DNA of 64,000 nucleotides from NCBI GenBank assembly GCA_003599145.1, contig QZIT01000005.1, positions 191,961 to 255,960 on the forward strand, read 5' to 3'. Under the pieces are notes generated by a model. That model saw only the letters and a program-made list of their open reading frames with translations, was not told the DNA's origin and searched no databases. The position numbers were made by a program, and so were the translations under genes. The DNA comes from Candidatus Woesearchaeota archaeon. GTDB lineage: Archaea; Nanobdellota; Nanobdellia; Woesearchaeales; UBA9642. Every line of letters begins with the position of its first letter. Positions within the stretch are counted from its first letter, which is position 1. Below, one piece after another: positions 8,983 through 19,649 of the stretch.

Positions 8983-11187
8983 TTAATGCACTAACCCTTC
9001 TACGTTTTTATCAACCGTCACTGGCTTGCCGCCTGCCGTTAAAGCAAGAGTATTCCAGAACGCGCGGCCTTGCTGGGCAATTATTTTTACCTGTAGAAAA
9101 TCTGCATATTTTATCTGTTTTGTTTGGGGAGCTATATTGTTTACCGTAATCTGCATTCCAGACGCTGCATGCTCTGCAAGCAATACACCAACAGTGCCGT
9201 TTTGTTCTGCTGCCAAAAGCATGCCATTACTTGCTTCTCCCCGCAATTTTGCAGGCTCAAGATTGGTTACGACAAGAATATGTTTTCCTGTTAAATCTTC
9301 AGCAGCATAATGCTCACGCAATCCTGCAACAATCTGCCTTTGTTCATTTCCTAGATCAATCTGCAGAACGTAGAGCTTTTCCGCATTGGGATGATCGCTT
9401 ACCGAAAGTACTTTGGCAACTTTAATATCCAATATGGAAAAATCACCAACTCCTGTTTTATCAGCAGTATATGATTTTTCAACAGATGTTGTTTTCTGTA
9501 GAGATGCTGCGTTTTCGCCAGATGCCGCTTTTTTTCCTGCAAATTGCTCCTTGAAACGCTGTATTTGTTTTTCTTCCAGCTTCTTAAACAGCAACGCCGC
9601 AGTATTTATTTTATGGCCAGCAGGCACTGGTTTTTTTAAATCATTCCATGATAACGCCTTAAGATGAAGTTGCTGCTGTATCTGTGCAGAAGTCTGTGGA
9701 AGGTAAGGATGAATCAAAATAGAGAGATCTTTAATCAGATTCACTAAATGAAACAGCGCAGTATCTGCTCGTTTTTTATCGCTAGTTATCGTTTTCCAGG
9801 GTTCATGCTCTTGAAAATACGCATTTGCCTTTTTGGATAGCAACATAATCTCCTTCAATGCTTCCTTTAACTTAATGGCATCAAGCAAGGTTTCTATTTT
9901 CTTTACTTCAGCGTCATAAGAAAGGTTTTTTTCATGCGCGTGGGGAACAACAGAATCATAATACTTATTGATAAAGAAAAGAGTCCTGTTCACGAGATTG
10001 CCTAAATTTGCAACTAATTCATTATTGGTTTTCTCTAAAAATCCATCCCAGGTAAATAACGCGTCGCTTTCTTCTGGTCGATTCATCAAGAGATAATATC
10101 TCCAGACATCTGCAGGGATTCCTGTATTTTTTGCATCATCGCAGAAAACTCCTTGATTCAGCGACTTTGAAAATTTTCCTGATTCATAATTAAGATATTC
10201 GTTCACAGAAAGTTCTCTCACGAGAATATAGCCATCGTCTGCGCCTATTAAAAAAGCAGGGAAGAGAATGGTGTGAAAGGGAATATTGTCCTTGCCCATG
10301 AACTGCACGAGCTTTGTCTCTTTGTTTTTCCACCAGTCTTGCCAGTCTTTTCTGGTTTCCTTGGTTATGGAAATATATCCGATAGGAGCATCAAACCACG
10401 AATAGAAAACTTTTCCAGGATAACCAGGAACAGGAATGCCCCATTTTAGATCTCTTGTAATTGCCCTTTCCTTTAATCCCTGTTTTAACCAGCCATGCGT
10501 TGTTGTTTTTGCATTCTGCGACCATGTTTTCTCCACTGTCTTTATCCAGGATTCAAGTTGCGGTTGCAATTTTGGAAGGTCAATAAAGAGGTGATTGCTT
10601 TTTTTAACGATTGGTTTATTATGGCAGACAATGCATCGTGCATCAAGCAAGTCAGTAGGATTGAGAAGTTTACTGCAGTTATCGCATTGATCTCCTCTGG
10701 CTTTTTCGTACTTGCAGTGAGGACATTTACCCTCAATGAATCTGTCTGCAAGAAACTTATTGCACGCGGTACAAAACAGCTGTTCTATTTCCCTCTCAAT
10801 AATGTAGCCGTTTTTTTGCAGCTTTACGAAAATATCCTTGCTGATTTCATGGTTTTCCTTGCTGGATGTTCTTCCAAAGCAGTCAAAATAACATTCAAAC
10901 CATTCATAGAGCTCTTTATGAATTTTAAAATATCTATCAACGCACTCTTGAGGAGTTATTCCTAGCTCTTGCGCTTTGACTTCTGTTGTTGTTCCATGCT
11001 CGTCTGTTCCCAAAACAGAAATGACGTTTTTATTTCTTAATTTTAAGTATCGTGTATAAACATCTGCGCTTAAGACACAGATTAAGGTGCCTAAATGCGG
11101 AACATTGTTCACGTATGGCAACGCACTGGTAACTACTATTTTCTCGTCATTTTTCTTTGCTGTTTTTTTTGCAGCTTTTTTTGCCAT
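8983..11187 (-). CDS. metG: methionyl-tRNA synthetase with C-terminal tRNA-binding (EMAPII-like) domain
   Basis: 'VTSALPYVNNVPHLGTL', 'GTDEHGT', KFSKS signature, C-terminal 'FSILDIKVAKVLSVSDHPNAEKLYVLQIDLG'. Confidence 0.95.
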   Translation of the reverse strand: MAKKAAKKTAKKNDEKIVVTSALPYVNNVPHLGTLICVLSADVYTRYLKLRNKNVISVLGTDEHGTTTEVKAQELGITPQECVDRYFKIHKELYEWFECYFDCFGRTSSKENHEISKDIFVKLQKNGYIIEREIEQLFCTACNKFLADRFIEGKCPHCKYEKARGDQCDNCSKLLNPTDLLDARCIVCHNKPIVKKSNHLFIDLPKLQPQLESWIKTVEKTWSQNAKTTTHGWLKQGLKERAITRDLKWGIPVPGYPGKVFYSWFDAPIGYISITKETRKDWQDWWKNKETKLVQFMGKDNIPFHTILFPAFLIGADDGYILVRELSVNEYLNYESGKFSKSLNQGVFCDDAKNTGIPADVWRYYLLMNRPEESDALFTWDGFLEKTNNELVANLGNLVNRTLFFINKYYDSVVPHAHEKNLSYDAEVKKIETLLDAIKLKEALKEIMLLSKKANAYFQEHEPWKTITSDKKRADTALFHLVNLIKDLSILIHPYLPQTSAQIQQQLHLKALSWNDLKKPVPAGHKINTAALLFKKLEEKQIQRFKEQFAGKKAASGENAASLQKTTSVEKSYTADKTGVGDFSILDIKVAKVLSVSDHPNAEKLYVLQIDLGNEQRQIVAGLREHYAAEDLTGKHILVVTNLEPAKLRGEASNGMLLAAEQNGTVGVLLAEHAASGMQITVNNIAPQTKQIKYADFLQVKIIAQQGRAFWNTLALTAGGKPVTVDKNVEGLVH

Positions 11188-11274
11188 GGCACATATGAAC
11201 AGGAAATGATTTATAAAGTTAATTATAGCAAACTATTTAAAGACAGGAATAAAAGAAAAGACTGGGGTGGTAGC

Positions 11275-11667
11275 ATGAATATACTTTCGATTATTGTGGT
11301 GGCAGTTGTGTACATGGCTTTAGGCATGTTTTGGTATAACCCAAATGTTTTTGGAAAAAAATGGATGATGTTATTGGGTAAAAAAAGGCAAGACATGAAA
11401 AAGCAGAACATGACTCCCTTACATATCATGGCGTTTATTGCGGCACTGGTCATAACCTTGATTCTTGCTGTTTTTATACGGTTTTCAAATGCATCAAGCA
11501 TTGGAGAAGGCGCCTTGATAGGCTTATTAGTTTGGGCAGGATTTGTTGCTACCTTTGCACTCAATGACGTATTATGGAAAGGCGAGCCCTTTGGATTGTA
11601 TATCTTGAACAACGGTTATTATCTCATAGCGCTCGTCATTATGGGGGCCATTCTGGCAGTCTGGTAA
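11275..11667 (+). CDS. DUF1761-like integral membrane protein
   Basis: MNILSIIVVAVVYMALGMFWYNPNVFGKKWM..., SD 'ggggtggt' before ATG at 11275; ORF track start 11095 is too long. Confidence 0.65.
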   Translation: MNILSIIVVAVVYMALGMFWYNPNVFGKKWMMLLGKKRQDMKKQNMTPLHIMAFIAALVITLILAVFIRFSNASSIGEGALIGLLVWAGFVATFALNDVLWKGEPFGLYILNNGYYLIALVIMGAILAVW

Positions 11668-12057
11668 ATGCAAACCATTAATGAAGTCATTTTATTTAAG
11701 GCAACACCGCACGTAGTTTTTGAACTGTTAATGAACGAAGAAAAGCACGCAAAGCTAACTGATTCAAAATCAAAAATAAGCAAAAAAGTTGACGGAAGCT
11801 TCAGCATCTACAACGGCAGCCTTTTTGGAAAGACGCTTGAATTGAAAAAAGACAAAAAAATTGTCCAGTTATGGCAGTGCAAAATGCAAGGCTGGCCGCA
11901 CGACCATTTTTCTAAAGTCACTTTTGAGTTTGAGAAAACCGCAAAAGGAACAAAAATGATTTTTACGCAGGAAAACATCCCTGATAAATGCTATGAAAGC
12001 ATAAAAGCAGGATGGCATGAATATTATTGGAATCCCATAAAGAACATGCTCAAGTAA
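11668..12057 (+). CDS. SRPBCC / AHSA1-like domain protein
   Basis: 'VILFKATPHVVFELLMNEEKHAKLTDSKSKISKKVDGSFSIYNGSLFGKTLELKKDKKIVQLWQ'. Confidence 0.8.
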   Translation: MQTINEVILFKATPHVVFELLMNEEKHAKLTDSKSKISKKVDGSFSIYNGSLFGKTLELKKDKKIVQLWQCKMQGWPHDHFSKVTFEFEKTAKGTKMIFTQENIPDKCYESIKAGWHEYYWNPIKNMLK

Positions 12058-12471
12058 TTATTCATCCAAAACAACTTGCCCTTTTTTCTTGGGTTGCTTC
12101 ATTTTTTTAGTAACGTCAATCATAGCCTTGCATTTTTCGCAAGCAAACCTGAAGGTTAAAACGCCCTGCACGTTTTTTCTTTTAAAAGGAGTTTCCATTT
12201 CTCCTTTGACCATGCATTTTGGGCAGATATATTCAACGCTAGCAGTCAAGGTATCTTCATACTCCTCTTTGTCTACGGTATATTTACAGCTTGGACAGAC
12301 ATATTCTTTTGCCCTGATTTTAACTGCTCCTTTTTCAACAGGCTTCCCCATGATGGCTTTTTTGCACTTTGGACACTTTTGCTTAAAAACCCATACTTTC
12401 GCATATCCGTTGTCAATAGTTCTTTGAGTAAAGTAAACCAATTCTTCCATAGATTGAGGCTGCTTGAGCAT
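12058..12471 (-). CDS. multi-zinc-ribbon protein
   Basis: CxxC motifs CPKC, CPSC, CPKC, CEKC; likely start MLKQPQSMEEL at 12471. Confidence 0.65.
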   Translation of the reverse strand: MLKQPQSMEELVYFTQRTIDNGYAKVWVFKQKCPKCKKAIMGKPVEKGAVKIRAKEYVCPSCKYTVDKEEYEDTLTASVEYICPKCMVKGEMETPFKRKNVQGVLTFRFACEKCKAMIDVTKKMKQPKKKGQVVLDE

Positions 12472-12555
12472 GCTTGTTTTAATGAACAGGGTATTTATTA
12501 ATGTTTTGATTCTGAAAAAGAAAATCATTATATAATAGCAAATCTTTATGCAGGC

Positions 12556-13092
12556 ATGGATATTTATGAACCTCAGGAAGACTCTTTTTTTATTAAAGAG
12601 TACATCAAAGAATATGCAACAGGCAATGTTTTAGATATGGGAACAGGCTCTGGAATTTTGGCAGAGGAAGCTGCAAAATATGCAAAAAGCGTCATTGCTG
12701 TTGATATCAATCCAAAAGCAATTGAACACTGCAAAAAAAACATCAATAACCCTAAAATTCTTTTTGTGCAAAGCAATCTCTTTCAGGTTTTTGAGCTTGG
12801 CCTTATCCACAGAACGTTTGACCTCATCATATTTAATCCTCCTTATTTGCCCAAAGACAAATATCCTGATGTAGCTTTAGACGGAGGAAAAGAAGGCTAT
12901 GAAGTCATTGAAAAATTTTTAAGAAAGGCAAAAACGTTTTTAAATCCTAAAGGCAAGATACTTATTTTGTTCTCTTCACTTTCTCAAAAGCAGAAAATAG
13001 ACAACATGCTTAAGCACATGCAGTTCAAGTTTGAGCAGATAGCGAGAAAAAAGCTTGCCTTTGAGGAACTCTATCTTTATCTAATAACGTGA
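12556..13092 (+). CDS. HemK/Mtq2-like N5-glutamine methyltransferase
   Basis: 'VLDMGTGSGILAEEAAKYAKSVIAVDINPKAIEHCKKN' and catalytic NPPY in 'IIFNPPYLPKD'. Confidence 0.85.
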   Translation: MDIYEPQEDSFFIKEYIKEYATGNVLDMGTGSGILAEEAAKYAKSVIAVDINPKAIEHCKKNINNPKILFVQSNLFQVFELGLIHRTFDLIIFNPPYLPKDKYPDVALDGGKEGYEVIEKFLRKAKTFLNPKGKILILFSSLSQKQKIDNMLKHMQFKFEQIARKKLAFEELYLYLIT

Positions 13093-13096
13093 TAGC

Positions 13097-13792
13097 ATGA
13101 AAAAATGGTTATGGGCAGCAGCGATAACAGCAATGGCAACCGTGGCTTCTGCAAGAGATATCTATTATACTAAACCGCCTAAACTCGATGAAGCAAAGCA
13201 AGCGTTTCTCCAGGAAAAGTTGCAGGCCATTGAACACGGGAATGTGACACTCACGTATGGCCTAAAAACAACGGTCTGCTGGCTCTATCCTGTTACAGGA
13301 ACCTTCACTATCACGTTAGATTCTCTTGAAAACGGAACGCTTGATTTTGCCTTTCATGATTTTTCTTTTTTCTATGAAAAAAAACCTGAAAAAGTATACG
13401 AACGGGTAAATCAAAAAGACACTCTTTATTATTGGAATACTGAAGGCGTCTACCTTGATACATTGCAGCTGCATCCAAACAATCAAGCAGATCCTGTCAG
13501 CAGGGTCGATTTGCTTTTAAGAGGATGCATAGCGCAAACAGAAACGGCAACTGTTCACTTGCTTATCCAAAATCAGGTAAGGCCTGTAAACGTCTTAAGA
13601 ACCGATATTGATTCTTCCTGGGCAGTCATTTTCACGTCGTTTTATCACCCAAAAAGCGATGAAGATAAAGTGAGAGTAGACAATATTGAAGCGAGATTGT
13701 ATCACACCGACGGCTGCTATATCCCTGATGAATTCAGAATAAAAACAACAGAGGGAAAAACCATCACGGCAAAGCTGAACTATGATCCATAA
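13097..13792 (+). CDS. hypothetical exported protein
   Basis: Signal-like N-terminus MKKWLWAAAITAMATVASARD. Confidence 0.6.
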   Translation: MKKWLWAAAITAMATVASARDIYYTKPPKLDEAKQAFLQEKLQAIEHGNVTLTYGLKTTVCWLYPVTGTFTITLDSLENGTLDFAFHDFSFFYEKKPEKVYERVNQKDTLYYWNTEGVYLDTLQLHPNNQADPVSRVDLLLRGCIAQTETATVHLLIQNQVRPVNVLRTDIDSSWAVIFTSFYHPKSDEDKVRVDNIEARLYHTDGCYIPDEFRIKTTEGKTITAKLNYDP

Positions 13793-14339
13793 GGGAAAAA
13801 GGGGCATTGTGCATATTTCTGGAAAGTATGCCGTCAAAGAGAAAAATCCTGCAAGTGCAGTTAACACGCTTGCTCATGAAGCTGTTTTCTTAAAGGAAGT
13901 AAATAAACACAACATAGGCCCTAAGCTGTATCGCTTTAACAACAACAAAATAACCATGGAATATATCAACGGAGAAAGGATTATAGAATATATGCGAAAG
14001 CAGAATAAAAAAAATATTCTTGCTGTTCTAAAAAAAGTATTTGACCAGCTTCTTATTTTGGATAAAAACGGCATTAACAAAGAAGAGCTGACCAATCCCT
14101 ACAAACACATCATCGTGAGAAATCATCAGCCTATCATGATTGATTTCGAGCGCTGCAGAAAAACAGACAATCCAAAAAATGTCACGCAGTTTTTGCAGTT
14201 TTTGCGTTCGAAAAAAATTGAGAAGCTGCTGCAGGAGAAAAATATTTTTTTTGAAAAAGAAAAAATAGAAGCCATTGCAAAAGAGTACAAAAAGAAAAAA
14301 AATCCTGATGCACTTAAACAGTTATGGCGGGGATGTTGA
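13782..14339 (+). CDS. putative RIO/Bud32-like small protein kinase
   Basis: 'GIVHISGKYAVKEKNP', 'HEAVFLKEVNKHNIGPKLYRF', 'NPYKHIIVRNHQPIMIDFERC': degenerate kinase with an IDFE metal-binding-like motif. Confidence 0.7.
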   Translation: MIHKGKRGIVHISGKYAVKEKNPASAVNTLAHEAVFLKEVNKHNIGPKLYRFNNNKITMEYINGERIIEYMRKQNKKNILAVLKKVFDQLLILDKNGINKEELTNPYKHIIVRNHQPIMIDFERCRKTDNPKNVTQFLQFLRSKKIEKLLQEKNIFFEKEKIEAIAKEYKKKKNPDALKQLWRGC

Positions 14340-15281
14340 AATGTGCCTTTCCCAAAGTGCATAGGTAACCGGAAAATATTGCCTATGCTGAATGAGAAAT
14401 TTTCCTGCAGGCTCGCTAAAATGCGGATTGAGGATTTGTGCTGCGTACTCATCTCCGTACGTTAATATTCGAGATTCATGCAGGGCCTGATTAATAAGTC
14501 TTCGTAAAGGAGTTCTCTTGAAATATTTGTGATAAAATCTGTTTGCCCCTTTTATCAAAAAGCGAATCACTTTATAATCTGCATCGACTGCGACTGCCTG
14601 CAAATGCCTGTCTATGCAATAGATAATATTCATCTCTTTTTCCAGTGCAGGAGAATATTGTTGTTCCTGTGCAAGCAAAATGTTCATATTTTCCAGTTGA
14701 AAGGTTAACAGATAACGAATATCATCGACTGAAAGAGCAAACCCATCCTGCACTATTGCATCTATATTCTTTTTTTCTTTCAAATCCTGAAATTTTGCAA
14801 TTTTTCCTTTAAGTACACTAATTTTTGATGCATCAAGAACCTGTGGTTGTAGATTGTATTCAATAGACCCGATGTGATAGCCATGCATCCAGCGCAAAGG
14901 AACATTAACGATGCTTTCAATACGCTGCTGTGTTCTTACATTAACCTCTAAGGCGCGCAAAAGTCCATGGAGAAATGTATGATTACCGGGAGAAGCATCT
15001 ATCTTTTCCTGAAGAGTTTTTTTTACATCATCGAGATGAAACTGGCGATATTGCTGTTCTCTTATTCTTTCAAACTCTTTTTCTCGTGGATGTTCTTCCA
15101 AGTAAAGAGCATGCTCAAGGTCGCGCATTTGGTAATCAATATATTGGTGTATGTTTCTTCGTACAGCTCGGTCAAACTCAAAATAGGGTGTGGAAACTAT
15201 AAGCATTAACGAATCAAGGGTTTCATTCCATGCTTCTCGGAAACTCATACTGAACAAGAATATTTTTTTGTTAATAAACAT
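14322..15281 (-). CDS. hypothetical protein
   Basis: Long ORF with promoter-like AT-rich upstream region; no family recognised. Confidence 0.6.
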   Translation of the reverse strand: MFINKKIFLFSMSFREAWNETLDSLMLIVSTPYFEFDRAVRRNIHQYIDYQMRDLEHALYLEEHPREKEFERIREQQYRQFHLDDVKKTLQEKIDASPGNHTFLHGLLRALEVNVRTQQRIESIVNVPLRWMHGYHIGSIEYNLQPQVLDASKISVLKGKIAKFQDLKEKKNIDAIVQDGFALSVDDIRYLLTFQLENMNILLAQEQQYSPALEKEMNIIYCIDRHLQAVAVDADYKVIRFLIKGANRFYHKYFKRTPLRRLINQALHESRILTYGDEYAAQILNPHFSEPAGKFLIQHRQYFPVTYALWERHISTSPP

Positions 15282-15325
15282 TTGGGAAAAAAGTTTATAA
15301 ATTGTTATTACTTACTTCCTCGAAA

Positions 15326-15637
15326 ATGACGCCATTTCAGGAAAAAGTTTATTATTATTGCAAGAAAGTTCCCAAGGGAAAAGTAACCTCCTATAAAGAG
15401 ATAGCCAAAGCAATGAAAACAAAAGCGTACAGAGCAGTAGGAACTGCCTTAAACAAGAATCCTTACGCCCCAAAAGTGCCGTGTCATAGAGTTATCAATC
15501 ACGATGGCTCTCTCGGAGGATTTGCAACAGGATTGAAGAATAAAATAAAAATGTTGAAAGATGAACGGGTCATTATTACAAACGGAAAAATTGATAGGAA
15601 ATACTTTTTTAGGTTCAAACAAATCAATACGTTTTAA
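15326..15637 (+). CDS. ogt: methylated-DNA--protein-cysteine methyltransferase
   Basis: Active site 'PCHRVINHDGSLGGFATG' and 'GKVTSYKEIAKA'; start probably MTPFQEK at 15326 (ORF 15302). Confidence 0.92.
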   Translation: MTPFQEKVYYYCKKVPKGKVTSYKEIAKAMKTKAYRAVGTALNKNPYAPKVPCHRVINHDGSLGGFATGLKNKIKMLKDERVIITNGKIDRKYFFRFKQINTF

Positions 15638-15661
15638 AATCCTTCTGCATTCCCACGCTCC

Positions 15662-16159
15662 ATGATAACGTTTACAGACGAGGAAATGCATTATTTCATG
15701 GGTGAATGCGCCTATATCGCCATGCAGAATGCGCAATACTGGCCTAAAGTTGGCGCAGTTGTTGTGAAAAAAGGAAGTGTTGTAGGCAGAGGCTATAGCG
15801 GTCATATTGATGGAACAAGACTGCCTTTGCACGCAGAGCGCATGGCACTGGACGATGCAGGGAGACAGGCAAAAGGCGCTGCACTGTTCACTACGCTCGA
15901 ACCGTGCACAAAAATTTCTCAAAATCAACTGTTAGGATCATGCTGCGATTATATTGCTGAACAGGGCATCGATACCGTTGTTTTTGGCATGCTGGATGAA
16001 CACAGCCATGGTTTTTGTCCAGGAGAAGGCATAGCAAAACTGCAAAGCCATGGCATTTACGTTGTCCAGTATGCAAAACTGAATACGCTGATGGAAGAAA
16101 AGCTTTCTAAACCATTAACGGATAGGACTGTTGTTCGCAAATGGGTAAACAGGCGTTAG
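15662..16159 (+). CDS. cytidine/deoxycytidylate deaminase-like (RibD-type) protein
   Basis: '[10 protein letters not shown]' and '[22 protein letters not shown]' zinc motifs. Confidence 0.8.
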   Translation: MITFTDEEMHYFMGECAYIAMQNAQYWPKVGAVVVKKGSVVGRGYSGHIDGTRLPLHAERMALDDAGRQAKGAALFTTLEPCTKISQNQLLGSCCDYIAEQGIDTVVFGMLDEHSHGFCPGEGIAKLQSHGIYVVQYAKLNTLMEEKLSKPLTDRTVVRKWVNRR

Positions 16160-16701
16160 TCTAGAATTAAAACAGCTGCGCTTAAAACAGTAGTCCATAA
16201 CCCGTTTTTCTCTCCAAGGGCAGTTTGGGTTACTGATGTTGTTTTGTAAATCTCGTCAGAAATTTTCCACACTTCCTTTTTTTCATCATAGCTTGCATCT
16301 GGATTGAATTCAACTCCCAGCGTAGAAGCCAGCATGGAAGCTGCTAAATCTTCTGCGTAATCAGATGCTTTTTCCTCTGTCATGCCAAAGCCATGATGCT
16401 CGCTCAGATAGCCATACATTTCTTTATCAGAGGGAACTGCACAGCCAATACTTGCTGTTATCAACCTATTAGGCTCATTGGTGCTATTTCTTGCTATGAC
16501 TACAAAAACTATCTGTCCCGGCTTTAAGTACGTCAGCCCTTCATTCTTAGAAACGATTTTGCAATTTGGAGGAAAAATGCTCGATACAGAAACAAGGTTA
16601 TATTTTTCTATGCCTGCGTTTCTCAAGGCTAACTCAAAGGACTGCAACTGCTCTTTATGCTTTCCAACGCCTTTGGTGAAAAACAACTTGGTAGGTATCA
16701 C
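16156..16701 (-). CDS. pdaD: pyruvoyl-dependent arginine decarboxylase
   Basis: '[49 protein letters not shown]...' with the SSIFPP self-cleavage context; GTG start at 16701 fits the family N-terminus better than the ORF start at 16893. Confidence 0.88.
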   Translation of the reverse strand: MIPTKLFFTKGVGKHKEQLQSFELALRNAGIEKYNLVSVSSIFPPNCKIVSKNEGLTYLKPGQIVFVVIARNSTNEPNRLITASIGCAVPSDKEMYGYLSEHHGFGMTEEKASDYAEDLAASMLASTLGVEFNPDASYDEKKEVWKISDEIYKTTSVTQTALGEKNGLWTTVLSAAVLILD

Positions 16702-16788
16702 CTTTCTCGTTGCACAGAGGTTATATTTAAATATTATTATTGAACGAGAAAGCGAAAACATTATAAAATTGACAAAGATAAGAAACGC

Positions 16789-17205
16789 ATGAAGAAATGC
16801 GCATTCTGCAACTATCAAGACAAAGAAGTTATCATCTATAAAGATGCTGTCTGTTACGCAGTTATCAGCCATGACCCTATCAACAAGCACCACGTGTTAG
16901 TCATTCCAAAAAAGCATTACATGCAGTTTACTGATTTGCCAGATGCTGTTGTTGCTCGCTTGTTTGTTGTTGCAAAAAAACTGTCTTTAGCAGTAAGAAA
17001 AGCCTGCAATCCTATTGCTGTAGAGCATATTTCTGATGATGACCTCAAGAAAACAGGCATCAATTTGGTTGAGCATTACAAACTGCATATTATTCCAAGA
17101 TTTAAAAATGATAAAATAACCCATTTCTGGAACAGGAAGGGAGATAAAGGCATAAAAGTCAGAGCATCTTATGCAAAAGACATCAAGAAATGTTTAAAAA
17201 AATAA
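16789..17205 (+). CDS. HIT family protein
   Basis: '[41 protein letters not shown]' and 'HYKLHIIPR'. Confidence 0.85.
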   Translation: MKKCAFCNYQDKEVIIYKDAVCYAVISHDPINKHHVLVIPKKHYMQFTDLPDAVVARLFVVAKKLSLAVRKACNPIAVEHISDDDLKKTGINLVEHYKLHIIPRFKNDKITHFWNRKGDKGIKVRASYAKDIKKCLKK

Positions 17206-17211
17206 AAAAAA

Positions 17212-18135
17212 TTAACTGGCAATCTTTTTCTTGCTTTTCTTGATTTCCTTTTCAAGTCCAAGCTCATCAAGCAATTCTTTGTATCTGTTTCTAATGGTAA
17301 CTTCTGTTACGCCAGCAACATCGGCAACTTCTCTCTGCGTTCTTTTTTCGCCGTTGATTAACGCCGCAACATATAATCCTGCTGCTGCAATGCCTGTTGG
17401 GCCTCTTCCAGAAGTCAATTCGACTTTTTGGGCTCTTTCAATAATTTCAACAGACTTGCTTTGCGTTTCAGGGCTTAATTTTAATGCAGATGCGAATCTT
17501 GCAATGTAATCTGCTGGATTGCTTGGCAAAATAGTAATGCCTAATTCTCTGGTAATGAATCTATAGGTTCTGCCAATTTCCTTTTTTTCGATATTAGAAG
17601 CTTCGCTCAATTCATCCAGTGTTCTAGGAACATCATGGCGTCTGCAAGCAGCGTATAAAGTGCCTGCAACAACACTTTCCATAGATCTTCCTCTTACTAA
17701 ACCTTTTTGCACAGCCAAGGTGTATATTCTTGATGCTTCTTCTTCAACGCTTGCTGGCAATTTTAAATAACTGGATACTCTTTTAAGCTCTGCTAAAGCT
17801 AATTTTAAGTTTCTTTCAATGGCTGTGCTGATTCTCTGCTGCCATTTTCTCAACCTGAAGAATTTATTCTTTCCCTTGCTTCCCAAGGCATATAAATCGG
17901 ATTTTTTTCCTACATCTGTTCCTAAACCCTGATCAAACTGGGTATAGGTCATAGGAGCTCCTGTACGCCTTTTACGGGCTGCTGCCTCAGAGTCAAACTC
18001 TCTCCATTCCTGGTCAAAATCAACCATTTTTTCTTCAATAACTAAACCGCAATCTTTACAAACAATTTCTCCTTTCTCTTTATTCCAGAATAAGTTAATA
18101 CTAGCACATTCAGGACATTTTTTAACGTAGTGCAT
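17212..18135 (-). CDS. tfb: transcription initiation factor TFB (TFIIB)
   Basis: Zn ribbon 'CPECASINLFWNKEKGEIVCKDCG' and two cyclin-like repeats. Confidence 0.97.
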   Translation of the reverse strand: MHYVKKCPECASINLFWNKEKGEIVCKDCGLVIEEKMVDFDQEWREFDSEAAARKRRTGAPMTYTQFDQGLGTDVGKKSDLYALGSKGKNKFFRLRKWQQRISTAIERNLKLALAELKRVSSYLKLPASVEEEASRIYTLAVQKGLVRGRSMESVVAGTLYAACRRHDVPRTLDELSEASNIEKKEIGRTYRFITRELGITILPSNPADYIARFASALKLSPETQSKSVEIIERAQKVELTSGRGPTGIAAAGLYVAALINGEKRTQREVADVAGVTEVTIRNRYKELLDELGLEKEIKKSKKKIAS

Positions 18136-18305
18136 ACATCTCCCCCCAAATAAGCGATATATTTATAAAGGAAATGCGCATGTTATATATAAACTTTCTC
18201 TTTTTTCGATAGGTTTTTAAAGTTTTTCATTGATTTTTTATTGTTTTCTATATGGAAAATAATAAATGAGCACTTTTTTATAAGCAAAAAAAGAATCCTG
18301 CAAGC

Positions 18306-18671
18306 ATGAGTTTACATGAATGTATTGTGGGAACGGACATCCTGTTGCTGGGTAAAGTGTATGTTGACCCTCAACAATTGAACACTATAGACTGCATTTT
18401 AGGAGATGCTATGGAAATAGAAAACCCAAACGGAACAGCAAGGAGCTATACGTTTGAGTTTAGCAGCGCACAAGGGAAGCATGAAGTAACCGTGCAATTT
18501 TCAGAAAACGGAGGAAGGGAATACCTGCTTAAGGTAAGCTCTTTATCAGGTCCTGCATTCATGAGAGCAGCCATTCCTGCAATCCAAGATATTATACCGT
18601 TTATTGTTGCAGAAAGTTCGAAGGATGATTTGACACATTATGCAAAAGAAATAAAAGGTTATCTGGTTTGA
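18306..18671 (+). CDS. hypothetical protein
   Basis: ORF with upstream TATA-like sequence; no family recognised. Confidence 0.55.
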   Translation: MSLHECIVGTDILLLGKVYVDPQQLNTIDCILGDAMEIENPNGTARSYTFEFSSAQGKHEVTVQFSENGGREYLLKVSSLSGPAFMRAAIPAIQDIIPFIVAESSKDDLTHYAKEIKGYLV

Positions 18672-18705
18672 CAAACTTTATAAACAATCCTTTTCTATTT
18701 TCAGT

Positions 18706-19089
18706 ATGAAAAAAGCCCAAGGGTGGTCCATTGATTTGGTTTTGGCAACCATGGTATTTATTCTGATTATCACTATTTTTTATTCTCTTTTAGGAAAGCC
18801 TAATGAAAATAAAGTACAGGATTTGCAGGATGAAGCAGAGCAGATTGCAGGGCAATTGGATGAAGCGAATGTTGCTATTCTCATTGATGGAAGCATTGAC
18901 CAGACAAAATTAAGTGAACTGTCTTTAAAAGATTATGAAGAATTGAGAAGAATTTTAGGAACAGACAAGGAATTCTGCATTTATTTGGAAGATGAACAGG
19001 GAAAAATAATCCCCATCAACAATAAGATAGGCATTGGCAGTGGTGAAGTCTCTGTCAGCGGAGCATCCTGCAATGCAGCAGTATCATAA
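18706..19089 (+). CDS. pilin-like / class III signal-type membrane protein
   Basis: N-terminus MKKAQGWSIDLVLATMVFILIITIFYSLL. Confidence 0.65.
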   Translation: MKKAQGWSIDLVLATMVFILIITIFYSLLGKPNENKVQDLQDEAEQIAGQLDEANVAILIDGSIDQTKLSELSLKDYEELRRILGTDKEFCIYLEDEQGKIIPINNKIGIGSGEVSVSGASCNAAVS

Positions 19090-19121
19090 ACTATATAAAG
19101 CAAACAAGTGATTGTTTCTTC

Positions 19122-19613
19122 ATGATGCTTTCGGAGATTACTTTTTTGAGCTATCTGCTTCTGGGAGTGATGGGCTTTTTAGGATTGCTGGTAGGGCTGA
19201 TCCTTGCAAAAGTCGCTGAAGAAGAATTAAACGACGGAAAAAAGTATTTTTTCTGGCTGCAAAGAATTATTTTCACCGCTGCCGTTTTGGTTGTAATTAT
19301 TTTTTTAAAGTTGTATGAGTTCTGGGGAGTGCTTGTTGCCTTGGGAGTTATCCTCGTGCTGTTTATCTATTTCAGAAAGAAAAATGCTGATGTGTTTTAT
19401 TACGCAATTTGCGCTCTGCTTTTTTATCTGAGCGCCTTTAAAACACCTCTGCTGGAAATCACCACCGTATTGGTTTTTTTCTTAGGCTATCCGACTGCTG
19501 CTTTGATCTATCAGAAGAGCAAAAATAAAAATTTGATTTATTTAGCAAAAAAAACAGCAATAAAATTTTCTTTCTTTTTAGTGTTGATTGTTTTATTTTG
19601 GTTTGTTTTTTAA
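19122..19613 (+). CDS. multi-pass membrane protein
   Basis: Several hydrophobic segments; follows 18706 closely. Confidence 0.6.
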   Translation: MMLSEITFLSYLLLGVMGFLGLLVGLILAKVAEEELNDGKKYFFWLQRIIFTAAVLVVIIFLKLYEFWGVLVALGVILVLFIYFRKKNADVFYYAICALLFYLSAFKTPLLEITTVLVFFLGYPTAALIYQKSKNKNLIYLAKKTAIKFSFFLVLIVLFWFVF

Positions 19614-19649
19614 CAACATTTAAATGCAGAAACTTTTTTCAATAAGCGT

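Noticed and set aside
10495-10965. 156-aa ORF antisense to metG
   Set aside because: Fully inside a well-supported MetRS gene; no domain signal.
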